Shown one piece after another: positions 11,627-20,960 of a DNA stretch of 64,000 nt; position 1 is the stretch's first letter, and each line of letters opens with the position of its first letter. The stretch lies in NCBI GenBank assembly GCA_020544565.1, contig CP078014.1, positions 1,308,574 through 1,372,573 of the forward strand, given 5' to 3'. The notes beneath the pieces are model-generated. The model was not told the DNA's origin, made no database searches, and worked only from the letters and a program-made list of their open reading frames with translations. The DNA comes from Bradyrhizobiaceae bacterium (lineage in GTDB: Bacteria > Pseudomonadota > Alphaproteobacteria > Rhizobiales > Xanthobacteraceae). The position numbers and the translations under genes were made by a program.

Positions 11627-12382
11627 TTAAGGACACCCCGCGGCGATCGCAAGGAAATCGGCGGCTTTCAGGCTGGCGCCGCCGACCAGCGCCCCGTCGA
11701 CGTTGGCCACCGCCATCAGTTCCGCCGCGTTGGAGGGCTTCACCGAGCCGCCGTAGAGGATGCGGACCCGGTTCCCCTCCGCATTGAAGCGTTCCTTGAG
11801 CTTGTTGCGGATAAGGCCATGGACCTCCTCGACATCCTTCACCGTCGGGGTGCGACCAGTGCCGATCGCCCAGACCGGCTCGTAGGCCACCACGAGGTTG
11901 GCCGCGGTCGCCCCCTCCGGCAGCGATCCGGCCAGTTGCCGCCCGACCACGTCGAGGGTTTCGCCGGCATCGCGCTGGCCTTGCGTCTCGCCGACGCAGA
12001 CGATGGCGACAAGCCCGGCCCGCCACGCCGCTTCGGCCTTGGCGCGGACCGCGGCGTCGGTCTCGCCGTGGTCGGCGCGGCGCTCGGAATGGCCGACGAT
12101 GATCGCGGTCGCGCCCGCATCCGCCAGCATTTCCGCCGAGATATCGCCGGTATGGGCGCCCGAGGCGGCGGCATGGCAATCCTGCGCCCCGAGGGCGAGT
12201 TTCGAGCCCTTGGCGACGCCCACGGCCGCAAACAGCAGCGTGGCCGGCGGGCAGACCAGCAGGTCCGCCTTGCCGGCGACGTCGTCGGCGCCCTGGGCGA
12301 TGGCCGCGAGCTCCACCAGCGAAGCCTTGAGGCCGTTCATCTTCCAGTTCCCGGCGATCAGCGGGCGGCGTGCGTCTGTCAT
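11627..12382 (-). CDS. tpiA: Triosephosphate isomerase
   Basis: A 251-residue TIM barrel interconverting dihydroxyacetone phosphate and glyceraldehyde 3-phosphate. Conserved elements include the N-terminal [10 protein letters not shown] (catalytic Asn and Lys), VIVGHSERR with the catalytic His, and [12 protein letters not shown] with the catalytic Glu followed by loop 6. The C-terminal phosphate-binding [13 protein letters not shown] is also present. I chose the ATG at 12382; an in-frame TTG two codons upstream is possible. The gene is divergent from the SurA-like chaperone gene, and the 221 bp between their starts must hold both promoters. Confidence 0.97.
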   Translation of the reverse strand: MTDARRPLIAGNWKMNGLKASLVELAAIAQGADDVAGKADLLVCPPATLLFAAVGVAKGSKLALGAQDCHAAASGAHTGDISAEMLADAGATAIIVGHSERRADHGETDAAVRAKAEAAWRAGLVAIVCVGETQGQRDAGETLDVVGRQLAGSLPEGATAANLVVAYEPVWAIGTGRTPTVKDVEEVHGLIRNKLKERFNAEGNRVRILYGGSVKPSNAAELMAVANVDGALVGGASLKAADFLAIAAGCP

Positions 12383-12603
12383 CGACAATCTCGGCTGAAA
12401 ATTGGATGGCCTGCGCTAGCAGATGAAACCGGTCCGCGCCAGCCCGCGCGCCTGTTTCGACGCGGCCAAATGTCCGCCGCGCTGAAGCGCCGCCCTCCAG
12501 CATGGTTGCGAGGGCCCCCCCGTCCCTTTATACGTCGGCGAAACAACGCGGTAACGCCTCGCGGCGGTCCGTTTCCCCTGTTCCTCAACATCAAGTTGGA
12601 CCC

Positions 12604-14511
12604 ATGCTCCGAGGAATGCGCAAAGCCTCATCGAACTGGCTCGGCAAAATCATCATGTCGCTCATGTTCGGCGTGCTGATCATCAGTTTCGCCGTCTGGG
12701 GCATCGCCGATATCTTCAAGGGATACGGCCAGTCGAGCCTCGCCACGATCGGCAGCACCGAGATTTCCGCCGAGCAGTTCCGCAATCTCTACACCGACCG
12801 GCTGCAGCAGATCGGCCGTCAGCTCGGCCGGCCACTGACGTCGGAGCAGGCGCGCCAGTTCGGGATCGACCGGCAGGTGCTGCAGCAGGTGGTGGCGGAA
12901 TCGACCCTCGACGAGACCGCGCGCCGCATGGGCCTCGGCATCGCCGACGCAGAGATCGCGCATGCGATCTCCAACGACCCGAACTTCAAGGGCCTCGACG
13001 GCAAGTTCGACCACGACCGCTTCCTCCAGACCATCCGCCAGTTCGGCTACACCGAGGCGCGCTATGTCGCCGAGCAGCGCCGCATGGCGCTGCGCCGCCA
13101 GTTGACCGGCACCGTCGCCGGCGGCTTCATGCCCAGCAAGACCCAGCTCGAAGCCCTGACCCGCTTCCAGAGCGAGCAACGCTCCGCCGAGTTCGTCCGC
13201 CTCACCGCGGCGCAGGCCGGCACCATCGAGGCGCCGACGCCGGAAGCGCTGGCGACCTTCTTCGAGGACCACAAGGCGCTGTTCCGCGCCCCGGAATACC
13301 GCAAGATCGCCATTCTCAGCATCTCGCCGGACGACATCGCCAAATGGACTACCGTGTCCGACGAGGACGCGCGCAAGGTGTTCGAGCAGAACCGCGAGCG
13401 TCTCGTGACGCCGGAACGCCGTCAGGTGTTCCAGATCGCGTTCCCCACCCTCGACGAAGCCAAGGCGGCGCGCGAGCGCATCGCGGCCGGAGCCTCGTTC
13501 GAGGACATCGCCAAGGAGCGCAAGCTCACCGTGGCGGATACCGATCTCGGCATGGTCAGCAAGGCCTCGATGGGCGACCCCGTTCTCGCCGACGCCGCGT
13601 TCGCGCTCGCGCCCGATACGGTGAGCGAGCCGGTCAAGGGCGCGCTGATCACGGCGTTGCTCAAGGTCACCAAGATCGAGCCCGGCGCGTCGCCGACCTA
13701 TGAAAGCCTCGCCGACAGGATCAAGCGCGAGATCGCGCTGGAGCGGGCGCGCACCCAGGTTCAGGATCTGCGCAACAAGATCGAGGACGAGCGCGGCGGC
13801 GGCGCGAATATCGCCGAAGCCGCCCAGAAGCTCGGCCTCAAGGCCGTCACCATCGAGGCGGTGGACCGCTCCGGCCGCGGGCCGGACGGCAAGCCCGTCG
13901 CCGGTCTGCCGCAGGGCGTCGATCTGGTGGCGCAGGCGTTCGCCAGCAACATCGGCGTCGAAAACGATCCGATCCAGGTCAACGGCGGCGACCTGTGGTT
14001 CGACGTGCTCGCGATCACCCCCTCGCGCGAGCGGCCGCTCGATGAGGTGAAGGACCAGGTCGAGGCGCGCTGGCGCGACCAGCAGATCGCCACCCGCCTG
14101 CGCACCAAGGCCACCGAGATGGTCGGCCGGCTCGACAAGGGCGCCAAGCTCGACGCCGAGGCGGCGGCGCTGGGCGTGAAGGTCGAGACCGCGAGCCTGT
14201 TCAAGCGCGACGCCGACCCCAAGGGCGTGCCGGAAGAACTGGTGGCGGCGGCGTTCCGCACCGCGAAGGACGGCTTCGGCCAGGTCGAAGGGGGCAAGGG
14301 AACGGAATGGCTCGTGTTCCGGGTCACCGACATCGTGGTGCCGCCGGTCGATCTCGAAGCCGAGGACGTCAAGAAGCTGAAGGACAACCTTCTGCGCGCC
14401 CAGGTCGAGGAACAGATCGCGGAATACGTGACGCATCTGGAATCCGAGATCGGCGTCACCATCAACCAGCAGGCGTTCGCGGTGGCGACCGGCGCGGCCT
14501 CCTCGCAATAA
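12604..14511 (+). CDS. Membrane-anchored periplasmic peptidyl-prolyl isomerase/chaperone (PpiD/SurA-like)
   Basis: A 635-residue protein with a short basic N-terminus, one membrane anchor (about residues 14-35) and a large periplasmic part. This is the layout of PpiD: a SurA-N-like helical chaperone region (about 36-200), a parvulin (rotamase) domain around 240-370 with [12 protein letters not shown] and [24 protein letters not shown], and a helical C-terminal region. It is expected to help newly exported proteins fold at the Sec translocon exit. The reading frame extends upstream, but only from the ATG at 12604 does the anchor sit at the N-terminus. The trpD start follows 17 bp after its stop, so this gene may lead the trpD-trpC-moaC-moeA run. 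Confidence 0.88.
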   Translation: MLRGMRKASSNWLGKIIMSLMFGVLIISFAVWGIADIFKGYGQSSLATIGSTEISAEQFRNLYTDRLQQIGRQLGRPLTSEQARQFGIDRQVLQQVVAESTLDETARRMGLGIADAEIAHAISNDPNFKGLDGKFDHDRFLQTIRQFGYTEARYVAEQRRMALRRQLTGTVAGGFMPSKTQLEALTRFQSEQRSAEFVRLTAAQAGTIEAPTPEALATFFEDHKALFRAPEYRKIAILSISPDDIAKWTTVSDEDARKVFEQNRERLVTPERRQVFQIAFPTLDEAKAARERIAAGASFEDIAKERKLTVADTDLGMVSKASMGDPVLADAAFALAPDTVSEPVKGALITALLKVTKIEPGASPTYESLADRIKREIALERARTQVQDLRNKIEDERGGGANIAEAAQKLGLKAVTIEAVDRSGRGPDGKPVAGLPQGVDLVAQAFASNIGVENDPIQVNGGDLWFDVLAITPSRERPLDEVKDQVEARWRDQQIATRLRTKATEMVGRLDKGAKLDAEAAALGVKVETASLFKRDADPKGVPEELVAAAFRTAKDGFGQVEGGKGTEWLVFRVTDIVVPPVDLEAEDVKKLKDNLLRAQVEEQIAEYVTHLESEIGVTINQQAFAVATGAASSQ

Positions 14512-14528
14512 CAGCGGCGATCAGCACC

Positions 14529-15542
14529 ATGGACGACCTCAAGGCCATTATCGGAAAAGTCGCCACCGGCGCAGCCCTCTCGCGCCACGAGGCGGCCGTG
14601 GCGTTCGATCGCATGATGTCGGGCGAGGCGACGCCGTCGCAGATGGGCGGCCTGCTGATGGCGCTGCGCGTGCGCGGCGAAACCGTGGACGAGATCACCG
14701 GCGCGGTCACCACCATGCGCGCCAAGATGCTGCCGGTGACCGCCCCCGCCGACGCGGTGGACATCGTCGGCACCGGCGGCGACGGCTCGGGATCGGTCAA
14801 CGTCTCCACCTGCGCCTCGTTCATCCTCGCCGGCGCCGGCGTGCCGGTGGCCAAGCACGGCAACCGCGCGCTGTCGTCGAAATCCGGCGCGGCCGACGCC
14901 CTCGCCGCCCTCGGCGTCAACATCAACATCACGCCCGAGCATGTCGGCCGCTGCATCGCCGAGGCCGGCATCGGCTTCATGTTCGCACCGACCCACCATC
15001 CGGCGATGAAGAACGTCGGCCCGACCCGCGTCGAGCTCGCGACCCGCACCATCTTCAACCTGCTCGGGCCGCTGTCCAATCCGGCCGGAGTGACACGGCA
15101 GATGGTCGGCGTGTTCTCGCGCCACTGGGTCGAGCCGCTGGCGCAGGTGCTGAAGAACCTCGGCGCGGAATCGGTGTGGGTGGTGCACGGCTCCGACGGC
15201 CTCGACGAGATCACCCTCACCGGCCCGACCGCCGTTGCGGCGCTGGAAGACGGCCGCATCCGCACCTTCGAAATCACCCCCGAGGACGCCGGGCTGCCGC
15301 GCGCCGGCGGCGACGAACTCAAGGGCGGCGACGCGCAGGCCAACGCCGACGCGCTGCGCGACGTGCTGGACGGCAAGCAGAACGCCTATCGCAACGTGGC
15401 GCTGTTCAACGCCGCCGCGGCGCTGGTGGTGGCGGGCAAGGCGAAGACCCTCAAGGAAGGCGTCGCGCTCGGCGCGCAGGCGCTCGACAGCGGGGCCGCG
15501 ACCGACCGGCTGACCCGCCTCGTCGCTGTCTCCAATGCGTGA
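14529..15542 (+). CDS. trpD: Anthranilate phosphoribosyltransferase
   Basis: A 337-residue enzyme that transfers phosphoribose from PRPP to anthranilate, the second dedicated step of tryptophan synthesis. The glycine-rich PRPP loop is at residues 79-93 ([17 protein letters not shown]), followed by [13 protein letters not shown]. Further on come [23 protein letters not shown] and [14 protein letters not shown]. The start is the ATG at 14529; the frame runs far upstream inside the chaperone gene, but family homology begins here. The trpC GTG start lies 14 bp after the stop, and the two are clearly an operon. Confidence 0.97.
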   Translation: MDDLKAIIGKVATGAALSRHEAAVAFDRMMSGEATPSQMGGLLMALRVRGETVDEITGAVTTMRAKMLPVTAPADAVDIVGTGGDGSGSVNVSTCASFILAGAGVPVAKHGNRALSSKSGAADALAALGVNINITPEHVGRCIAEAGIGFMFAPTHHPAMKNVGPTRVELATRTIFNLLGPLSNPAGVTRQMVGVFSRHWVEPLAQVLKNLGAESVWVVHGSDGLDEITLTGPTAVAALEDGRIRTFEITPEDAGLPRAGGDELKGGDAQANADALRDVLDGKQNAYRNVALFNAAAALVVAGKAKTLKEGVALGAQALDSGAATDRLTRLVAVSNA

Positions 15543-15556
15543 GGGGTAAGACGCCG

Positions 15557-16405
15557 GTGTCCGACATCCTTCAGAAGATCGAAGCCTACAAACGCGAGGA
15601 AATCGCCGCCGCCAAGCGCGCCGTGCCCCCGAGCGAGATCGAGGCCCGCGCCAAGGCCGCGCCCGCCCCGCGCGGCTTCGCCGACGCCATCCGCGCCAAA
15701 CATGCCAAGGGCGCGTATGCGCTGATCGCCGAGGTCAAGAAGGCGTCGCCCTCCAAGGGGCTGATCCGCGCCGATTTCGATCCGCCGGCGCTGGCCAGAG
15801 CTTATGAAGCCGGCGGCGCGGCGTGCCTGTCGGTGCTGACCGACGCGCCCTCGTTCCAGGGTTCGCTGGCGTTCATGGTGGCGGCGCGGGCGGCGGTGAC
15901 GCTGCCGGTGCTGCGCAAGGATTTCATCTACGACACCTATCAGGTGGCGGAAGCCCGCGCCCACGGTGCCGATTGTATCCTCATCATCATGGCCGCGCTC
16001 GACGACGCCGCTGCAAAGGACATCGAGGACGCCGCCTTCGCCCACGGCATGGACGTGCTGCTGGAAGTGCACGACCGCGCCGAACTGGACCGCGCCTTGC
16101 GGCTGCGCTCGCCGCTGCTCGGCGTGAACAACCGCAACCTGCGCACCTTCGAGACCTCGCTGGCCACCAGCGAGGAGCTTGCGCCGCTGATCCCGCCGGA
16201 TCGCATCAGCGTCGGCGAAAGCGGCATCTTCACGCCCGCCGATCTCGCCCGCGTCGCCCGCGTCGGCATGAAGACGTTCCTCGTCGGCGAAAGCCTGATG
16301 CGGCAGGCCGACGTCACCGCCGCAACGCGCGCGCTGCTGGCGCGCGAGAATTCTCCACAAGTCGCCCCCGCGCAGGCGGGGGCCCATAACCACCGTTCTG
16401 TATGA
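15557..16405 (+). CDS. trpC: Indole-3-glycerol phosphate synthase with a repeat-derived C-terminal tail
   Basis: A 282-residue monofunctional TrpC. The TIM barrel carries the catalytic residues: E59 and K61 in [12 protein letters not shown]121 in LRKDF, E170 in [13 protein letters not shown], and E221 in VGESGI. The start is GTG at 15557, in frame with [13 protein letters not shown], and a GAGGGG site lies upstream. The barrel ends near residue 262. The last 20 residues come from a dispersed palindromic repeat whose first hairpin (16365-16382) is translated as part of the tail and probably add nothing to catalysis. The gene is followed by moaC 81 bp downstream. Confidence 0.96.
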   Translation: MSDILQKIEAYKREEIAAAKRAVPPSEIEARAKAAPAPRGFADAIRAKHAKGAYALIAEVKKASPSKGLIRADFDPPALARAYEAGGAACLSVLTDAPSFQGSLAFMVAARAAVTLPVLRKDFIYDTYQVAEARAHGADCILIIMAALDDAAAKDIEDAAFAHGMDVLLEVHDRAELDRALRLRSPLLGVNNRNLRTFETSLATSEELAPLIPPDRISVGESGIFTPADLARVARVGMKTFLVGESLMRQADVTAATRALLARENSPQVAPAQAGAHNHRSV

Positions 16406-16476
16406 TGATGGCCGATCACCCCTGCAGATATTCAATTCAAAACTCAGGGGACATGGGTCCCCGCTTTCGCGGGGAC
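16365..16476. repeat. Dispersed palindromic element: two GC hairpins between trpC and moaC
   Basis: Two perfect or near-perfect palindromes are separated by 74 bp: one at 16365-16382 (cccccgc..gcggggg) and one at 16457-16476 (gtccccgctttcgcggggac). Short REP-like hairpins of this type, with the same flanking 'gtcgcccccgcgcaggcggg' wording, are common between genes in Nitrobacteraceae. The first hairpin lies inside the trpC reading frame. The second ends 10 bp before the moaC start, where it occupies the ribosome-binding region, so it could influence moaC translation or stop trpC readthrough. Confidence 0.7.
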
Positions 16477-16486
16477 GACATCTGAG

Positions 16487-16978
16487 ATGGCAAAAAAATC
16501 ATCACAACTCACCCATATCGACGCCAAGGGCGAGGCGCGGATGGTGGACGTCTCCGCCAAGCCGGACACCGAGCGCATGGCGGTGGCCGAGGGTCAGGTC
16601 GTCATGACCCGCAAGACCCTCGATCTCATCGCCAAGGGCAATGCGGCCAAGGGCGACGTGCTCGGCACCGCCCGCGTCGCCGGCATCATGGCGGCGAAAC
16701 GCACCTCCGAACTTATTCCATTGTGCCACCCGCTGGCGCTGTCCAAGGTCACCCTCGACATCACACCCGACACCAAGCTGCCCGGCTGCCGCGTCCGCGC
16801 CACGGTGAAGGTGAAGGGCCCGACCGGCGTCGAGATGGAAGCGTTGACGGCCGTCTCCGTCGCCTGCCTTACCATCTATGACATGGTGAAGGCGGTGGAG
16901 CGCGGCATCCAGATCGAGGGCATCCGCCTCGTCGAGAAAAAGGGCGGAAAGTCCGGCCACTATCTCGCGGATTATTGA
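16487..16978 (+). CDS. moaC: Cyclic pyranopterin monophosphate synthase (MoaC)
   Basis: A 163-residue MoaC. With MoaA it converts GTP to cyclic pyranopterin monophosphate, the first intermediate of molybdenum cofactor. Family residues are visible in [35 protein letters not shown] and [26 protein letters not shown], plus the Lys-rich [10 protein letters not shown] near the C-terminus. The length is normal. The start is the ATG at 16487, directly after a dispersed-repeat hairpin. moeA follows 191 bp later, and the gap is filled largely by another dispersed repeat. Confidence 0.97.
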   Translation: MAKKSSQLTHIDAKGEARMVDVSAKPDTERMAVAEGQVVMTRKTLDLIAKGNAAKGDVLGTARVAGIMAAKRTSELIPLCHPLALSKVTLDITPDTKLPGCRVRATVKVKGPTGVEMEALTAVSVACLTIYDMVKAVERGIQIEGIRLVEKKGGKSGHYLADY

Positions 16979-17012
16979 AAAATGCAGACGATCGGAGCAA
17001 TGGAGCGCGAAC

Positions 17013-17126
17013 CGTCATTGCGAGCCAACGGGTCCGGCTCCGCCGGCCCGATGACAGGCTCCGCGAAACAATCCATTCTCAGGAACATGCTGGATTGCTT
17101 CGTCGCTTGCGCTCCTCGCAATGACG
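17013..17126. repeat. Dispersed repeat with 12-bp terminal inverted repeats between moaC and moeA
   Basis: The element is bounded by cgtcattgcgag (17013-17024) and its exact reverse complement ctcgcaatgacg (17115-17126). The inside carries 'ctggattgcttcgtcgcttgc', a wording often seen in non-coding repeats of Nitrobacteraceae and other Hyphomicrobiales. It contains no plausible gene and looks like a small non-autonomous MITE-like or REP-type element. It separates two molybdopterin genes that are otherwise adjacent. Confidence 0.75.
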
Positions 17127-17169
17127 TCGTTTGCACGTTTTCCTTCGGTCAAAACGGAAGGATGACCCC

Positions 17170-18378
17170 ATGGCCCTGATGCCGGTCGCCGACGCCTACG
17201 CCGCCGTTCTCAAGGATACCGCGGCGCTGCCCGAGGAAACCGTCGCCCTCACTGAGGCCTATCACCGCACGCTGTCCCGCGACGTTCCCGCCCTGCGCAC
17301 CCAGCCACCGGCCGCCATGTCCGCCATGGACGGCTACGCGGTGCGCGCCGCCGACGCGGTGGCGGGCGCGCGGCTGAAGGTGATCGGCGAAGTCGCCGCC
17401 GGCCGGCCGTTCGACGACGCCGTGGGCGCCGGACAGGCGGCGCGAATTTTCACCGGCGGCGTCATGCCCGACGGCGCCGATGCCGTAGTCATTCAGGAAG
17501 ACACCACCCGCGACGGCGACAGCGTAACCATCAACCAGGCCGCGACGGTGGAGAAAAACGTCCGCCTCGCCGGGATCGATTTCCGCGAAGGCGACGTGCT
17601 GCTGCCGCGCGGCACCCTGCTGTCCGACCGCGCGGTGTCGCTCGCGGCCGGAATGAACCATCCGCAGCTGCCGGTGCATCGCCGCCCGCGCGTCGGCATC
17701 CTCGCCACCGGCGACGAACTGGTGGCGCCGGGCTCCACGCTGGGGCCGGGCCAGATCATTTCCAGCAACGTGTTCGCGCTGGTTGCGCTCGCGCGCAGCG
17801 AGGGCGCGGAGGCGATCGACCTTGGCATCGCCCGCGATACGCTCGACTCCACCACGGACGGCATCCGCCGCGCCCGCGATCTCGGCGTCGACGTGCTGGT
17901 CACCACCGGCGGCGCATCGGTGGGCGACCACGATCTGGTGCAGGTGGCGCTCAAGGCCGCGGGCGTCGAGATGGCGTTCTGGAAGATCGCGCTGCGCCCC
18001 GGCAAGCCGATGATGCACGGGCGGCTGGGGCCGCTGCGCGTGCTCGGCCTGCCCGGCAATCCGGTGTCGTCCTATATCTGCGCCTACCTGTTCCTGGTGC
18101 CGCTGATCCGCGCGCTGTCGGGACGCACGCAGGTGGACCACGTCTTCGAGCAGGGCGTGCTTGGGCGCGAACTGGCGGCCAACGACCTGCGGCAGGATTA
18201 CCTGCGCGCGCGCCTGTCCCCCGGCGCGGACGGCCTGCCGGTCGCGACCTCCGTGGGCCTGCAGGACAGTTCGCTGGCGGCCAACCTCGCCGCCGCCGAC
18301 GCCCTGATCGTACGCCCGCCCTTCGCGCCCAAAGCCCCGGCCGGCAGCCCCTGCACCCTGCTCCGGCTGCCGCGCTGA
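17170..18378 (+). CDS. moeA: Molybdopterin molybdenumtransferase (MoeA)
   Basis: A 402-residue MoeA, which inserts molybdate into adenylylated molybdopterin. The domains follow the known order: an N-terminal linker, domain with AMDGYAVRAADA (about 54-65), the region IFTGGVMPDGADAVVIQED, the molybdopterin-binding MogA-like domain with VGILATGDELV and TTGGASVGDHDLV, the LRPGKPMMHG and GLPGNPVSSYICAY segments, and a short C-terminal beta-barrel domain. I chose the ATG at 17170 rather than an in-frame upstream codon lying in the repeat. It is cotranscribed with, or placed after, moaC as in many alphaproteobacteria, where lexA usually follows next. Confidence 0.96.
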   Translation: MALMPVADAYAAVLKDTAALPEETVALTEAYHRTLSRDVPALRTQPPAAMSAMDGYAVRAADAVAGARLKVIGEVAAGRPFDDAVGAGQAARIFTGGVMPDGADAVVIQEDTTRDGDSVTINQAATVEKNVRLAGIDFREGDVLLPRGTLLSDRAVSLAAGMNHPQLPVHRRPRVGILATGDELVAPGSTLGPGQIISSNVFALVALARSEGAEAIDLGIARDTLDSTTDGIRRARDLGVDVLVTTGGASVGDHDLVQVALKAAGVEMAFWKIALRPGKPMMHGRLGPLRVLGLPGNPVSSYICAYLFLVPLIRALSGRTQVDHVFEQGVLGRELAANDLRQDYLRARLSPGADGLPVATSVGLQDSSLAANLAAADALIVRPPFAPKAPAGSPCTLLRLPR

Positions 18379-18443
18379 ATCGCTTTCGCGGCGCTGGACC
18401 CTGACACATAATCAGGGGGTGCGAGGCGTGAAGGTGAACGGAA

Positions 18444-19907
18444 TTGGCCAGCCAGCAATTCGAGATCGAATTAAAGCTTGAACTCGACCACCGGGACGCA
18501 CCGAAGCTTCAAAGATACTGCCGAAAAGCCTTCAAGAGCGGACAGGCGCAGGTGCTGGAGTCGGTCTATTTCGATACGCCGGAGTGCCATCTCCAGCGTG
18601 CCGGTTTCACATTGCGCATCCGTCACATCGGCAAACGCCGCATCCAGACGCTGAAGGCCGCCGGCGAAGCGACAACGGGCCTTTCCGTCAGACCGGAATG
18701 GGAGCGCGACATCAAGGGCAACGCGCCTGCTCTCGATCGCGAATCCGATCTGCTTCGACCGTTCATCCCCCAACGCGCGCTGGCCGATCTGCGCCCCGTG
18801 TTCCGCACGGTCGTCCGCCGGCAATTGTTCGAGGCCGTCGTGCACGGCAGCCGCGTCGAGGTGGCGCTGGATCAGGGAGAGGTTCGCAGTGGCCGCCGCA
18901 AACGGGCACTGTGCGAAGTCGAACTCGAACTCAAAGGCGGCCAACCCTCGTCATTGTTCGAACTGGCGCGAACCATCGGCGCGATCGTTCCGGTGCGCCT
19001 CGGCGTCCAAAGCAAGGCCGAGCGCGGTTACGCTCTGGCGCGCGCGGCCAAATCGCAAGCAGTGAAGGCCGATCCCGTTCCCCTGACGATGGAAACGACG
19101 TCCGCGAAGGCGCTGCAAGCCATCGCGCACGCCTGTCTGCGCCATTTTCGTCTGAATGAAGCGATCCTCCTGACGCACGACGATGCCGTCGCGTTGCATC
19201 AAGCCCGCGTCGCGCTCCGGCGGCTCCGCTCGGCGCTGACGCTGTTCAAGCCGATGCTGGCCGACGAGCGCTATGACGCGCTGCGCGGTGAGATCAAGTC
19301 GATGGCCGTCACCCTCGGGGCGGCGCGAAATATCGACGTGTTGATGACAAATCTCGAACATCAACGCGCACCGCAAGTGGTGCGGACCGCGCGACGAGAG
19401 GCTTACGCACAGGTTCGCGCCGCCCTCGACAGCCCGAGGTGGCGCGCCGCGATGCTCGATATCGCTGACTGGCTGTCCAACGGCTCATGGCTGACCCAAC
19501 TCAAACACCCGTCGCGATGCCATGAGCCGATTTCCGGCCGGGCCGTGCGGATCCTCGATCGCCGTTTCCGGCGGCTCAAGCGCCGTGGTCGAGGTCTCGC
19601 CCATCTCGATGACGCGACCCGCCACCGCATCCGCATCGAGGCGAAGAAGCTGCGCTATGCGGCCGAGTTCTTCGCTGCGCTGTTTCCGGACAAAGCCGCG
19701 AAACGCCGCAAGAAATTTGCCGCCATCATCGAAGCCATGCTGGACAGCCTCGGTGAGCTCAATGATCTGGCCACGGCCTCGACGCTGTCGGGTCAACTGG
19801 ACCTGCCGGCATCAGCGCCGATACCGGCCCGCCATCGCAAACGCGTCCTAACCAAAGCGGAGCGGCACTACGAGGCGCTGCGCGAGGGCACCCCGTTCTG
19901 GCAATGA
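18444..19907 (+). CDS. CYTH-CHAD domain protein (inorganic triphosphatase/polyphosphate-associated)
   Basis: A 487-residue protein. The N-terminal CYTH domain (residues 1 to about 200) begins with the ExExK motif (E7-I8-E9-L10-K11) and carries LESVYFDTPECHL and the Arg/Lys/Glu-lined tunnel residues. It is expected to hydrolyse tripolyphosphate or bind polyphosphate with divalent metal. The C-terminal CHAD domain (about 215-485) is helical and has conserved histidines and Arg/Lys (VALHQARVALRRLRSAL, HRIRIEAKKLRYAAEFF), which bind polyphosphate. The start is TTG at 18444 behind AAGGTGAACGGAA; I see no upstream alternative that keeps the CYTH opening. It interrupts the usual moeA-lexA adjacency. 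Confidence 0.88.
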   Translation: MASQQFEIELKLELDHRDAPKLQRYCRKAFKSGQAQVLESVYFDTPECHLQRAGFTLRIRHIGKRRIQTLKAAGEATTGLSVRPEWERDIKGNAPALDRESDLLRPFIPQRALADLRPVFRTVVRRQLFEAVVHGSRVEVALDQGEVRSGRRKRALCEVELELKGGQPSSLFELARTIGAIVPVRLGVQSKAERGYALARAAKSQAVKADPVPLTMETTSAKALQAIAHACLRHFRLNEAILLTHDDAVALHQARVALRRLRSALTLFKPMLADERYDALRGEIKSMAVTLGAARNIDVLMTNLEHQRAPQVVRTARREAYAQVRAALDSPRWRAAMLDIADWLSNGSWLTQLKHPSRCHEPISGRAVRILDRRFRRLKRRGRGLAHLDDATRHRIRIEAKKLRYAAEFFAALFPDKAAKRRKKFAAIIEAMLDSLGELNDLATASTLSGQLDLPASAPIPARHRKRVLTKAERHYEALREGTPFWQ

Positions 19908-20016
19908 CATCGACGGACTTGAAAACCGCGGTCTGCGGCTGCCGCGCTGGACCCTGTCGCGGGTGCCCTGGGTTCCATGCCGCTCATGCATCGTTCACCG
20001 GAAATTAACGGTTGCG

Positions 20017-20031
20017 GAACACATATGGAAC
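20017..20031 (+). promoter_or_regulatory. LexA operator (SOS box) upstream of lexA
   Basis: The sequence gaacacatatggaac is a perfect GAAC-N7-GAAC, which on the other strand reads GTTC-N7-GTTC, the known alphaproteobacterial LexA site. It lies 150 bp upstream of the lexA start and overlaps a possible -35/-10 pair (TTGCGG at 20012, N17, TAGTGT). A second, imperfect copy, gttc-N7-gttt, is at 20043-20057. This fits LexA autorepression. Confidence 0.8.
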
Positions 20032-20180
20032 AGATAGTGTTCGTTCATGATTTGTTTCGAGTGACTCGCGCCTTCTGACCCGGCCTTCGACCATCCGGCC
20101 CCGTCCCCGAAGCGCGACATCACCGGACGGGTCAGAGATTAGCCAGGGAATGGCGAGGAATTTCGCGGGGACGAGGCCAG

Positions 20181-20891
20181 ATGCTGACGCGCAAACAATA
20201 CGAGCTTTTGCAGTTCATCAACGAACGGCTGCGGGAAACCGGGGTGCCCCCCTCCTTCGACGAGATGAAGGACGCGCTCGATCTGCGCTCCAAGTCCGGC
20301 ATCCATCGCCTCATCACCGCCCTTGAGGAGCGCGGCTTCATCCGCCGGCTGGCCAATCGCGCCCGCGCCATCGAGGTCATCAAGCTGCCGGAACTGGGAC
20401 CCGGTCCCGGCGGCGCGCGGCGCGGCTTCACCCCGAGCGTGATCGAAGGCAACCTCGGCAAGGTCCGCACCGGCAGCGCGACCGCCGGCCCCGACGAGGA
20501 TACCAACTTCCCGGTGTCGGTGCCGGTGATGGGCCGGATCGCCGCGGGCACGCCGATCGAGGCGCTGCAGACCCGCAGCCACACCATCACCGTGCCGCCG
20601 GACATGCTCGGCTCCGGCGAGCATTACGCCCTCGAAGTGCGCGGCGACTCCATGGTGGAGGCCGGCATCCTCGACGGCGACACCGTGCTGATCAAACGCA
20701 ATGACACCGCCGACACCGGCGACATCGTGGTGGCGCTGATCGACGAGGAAGAGGCCACGCTGAAACGTTTCCGCCGCCGCGGCGCCTCCATCGCACTGGA
20801 GCCTGCCAACGCGGCCTACGAGGTCCGCATCCTGCCGCCTAACCGCGTGCGCATTCAGGGCAAGTTGGTGGGGCTGGTGCGGAAATACTGA
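20181..20891 (+). CDS. lexA: LexA repressor
   Basis: A 236-residue LexA, repressor of the SOS regulon. The N-terminal winged-helix DNA-binding domain (1 to about 65) opens with [17 protein letters not shown] and has [20 protein letters not shown]. The linker is longer than in E. coli, as usual in alphaproteobacteria. RecA-stimulated self-cleavage should occur at A122-G123 (RIAAGTP), with catalytic S157 in RGDSMVEAG and K195 in EATLKRF. The start is the ATG at 20181. A perfect SOS box upstream at 20017-20031 indicates autoregulation, and two further perfect boxes at 47794-47826 mark a target gene in this window. Confidence 0.97.
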   Translation: MLTRKQYELLQFINERLRETGVPPSFDEMKDALDLRSKSGIHRLITALEERGFIRRLANRARAIEVIKLPELGPGPGGARRGFTPSVIEGNLGKVRTGSATAGPDEDTNFPVSVPVMGRIAAGTPIEALQTRSHTITVPPDMLGSGEHYALEVRGDSMVEAGILDGDTVLIKRNDTADTGDIVVALIDEEEATLKRFRRRGASIALEPANAAYEVRILPPNRVRIQGKLVGLVRKY

Positions 20892-20960
20892 GCGTGTTCC
20901 GTCGCGCGACGTAACCTCGGGCTCGCCCCGGGACCGGAGCAACCCGACGCGACAACGCCA

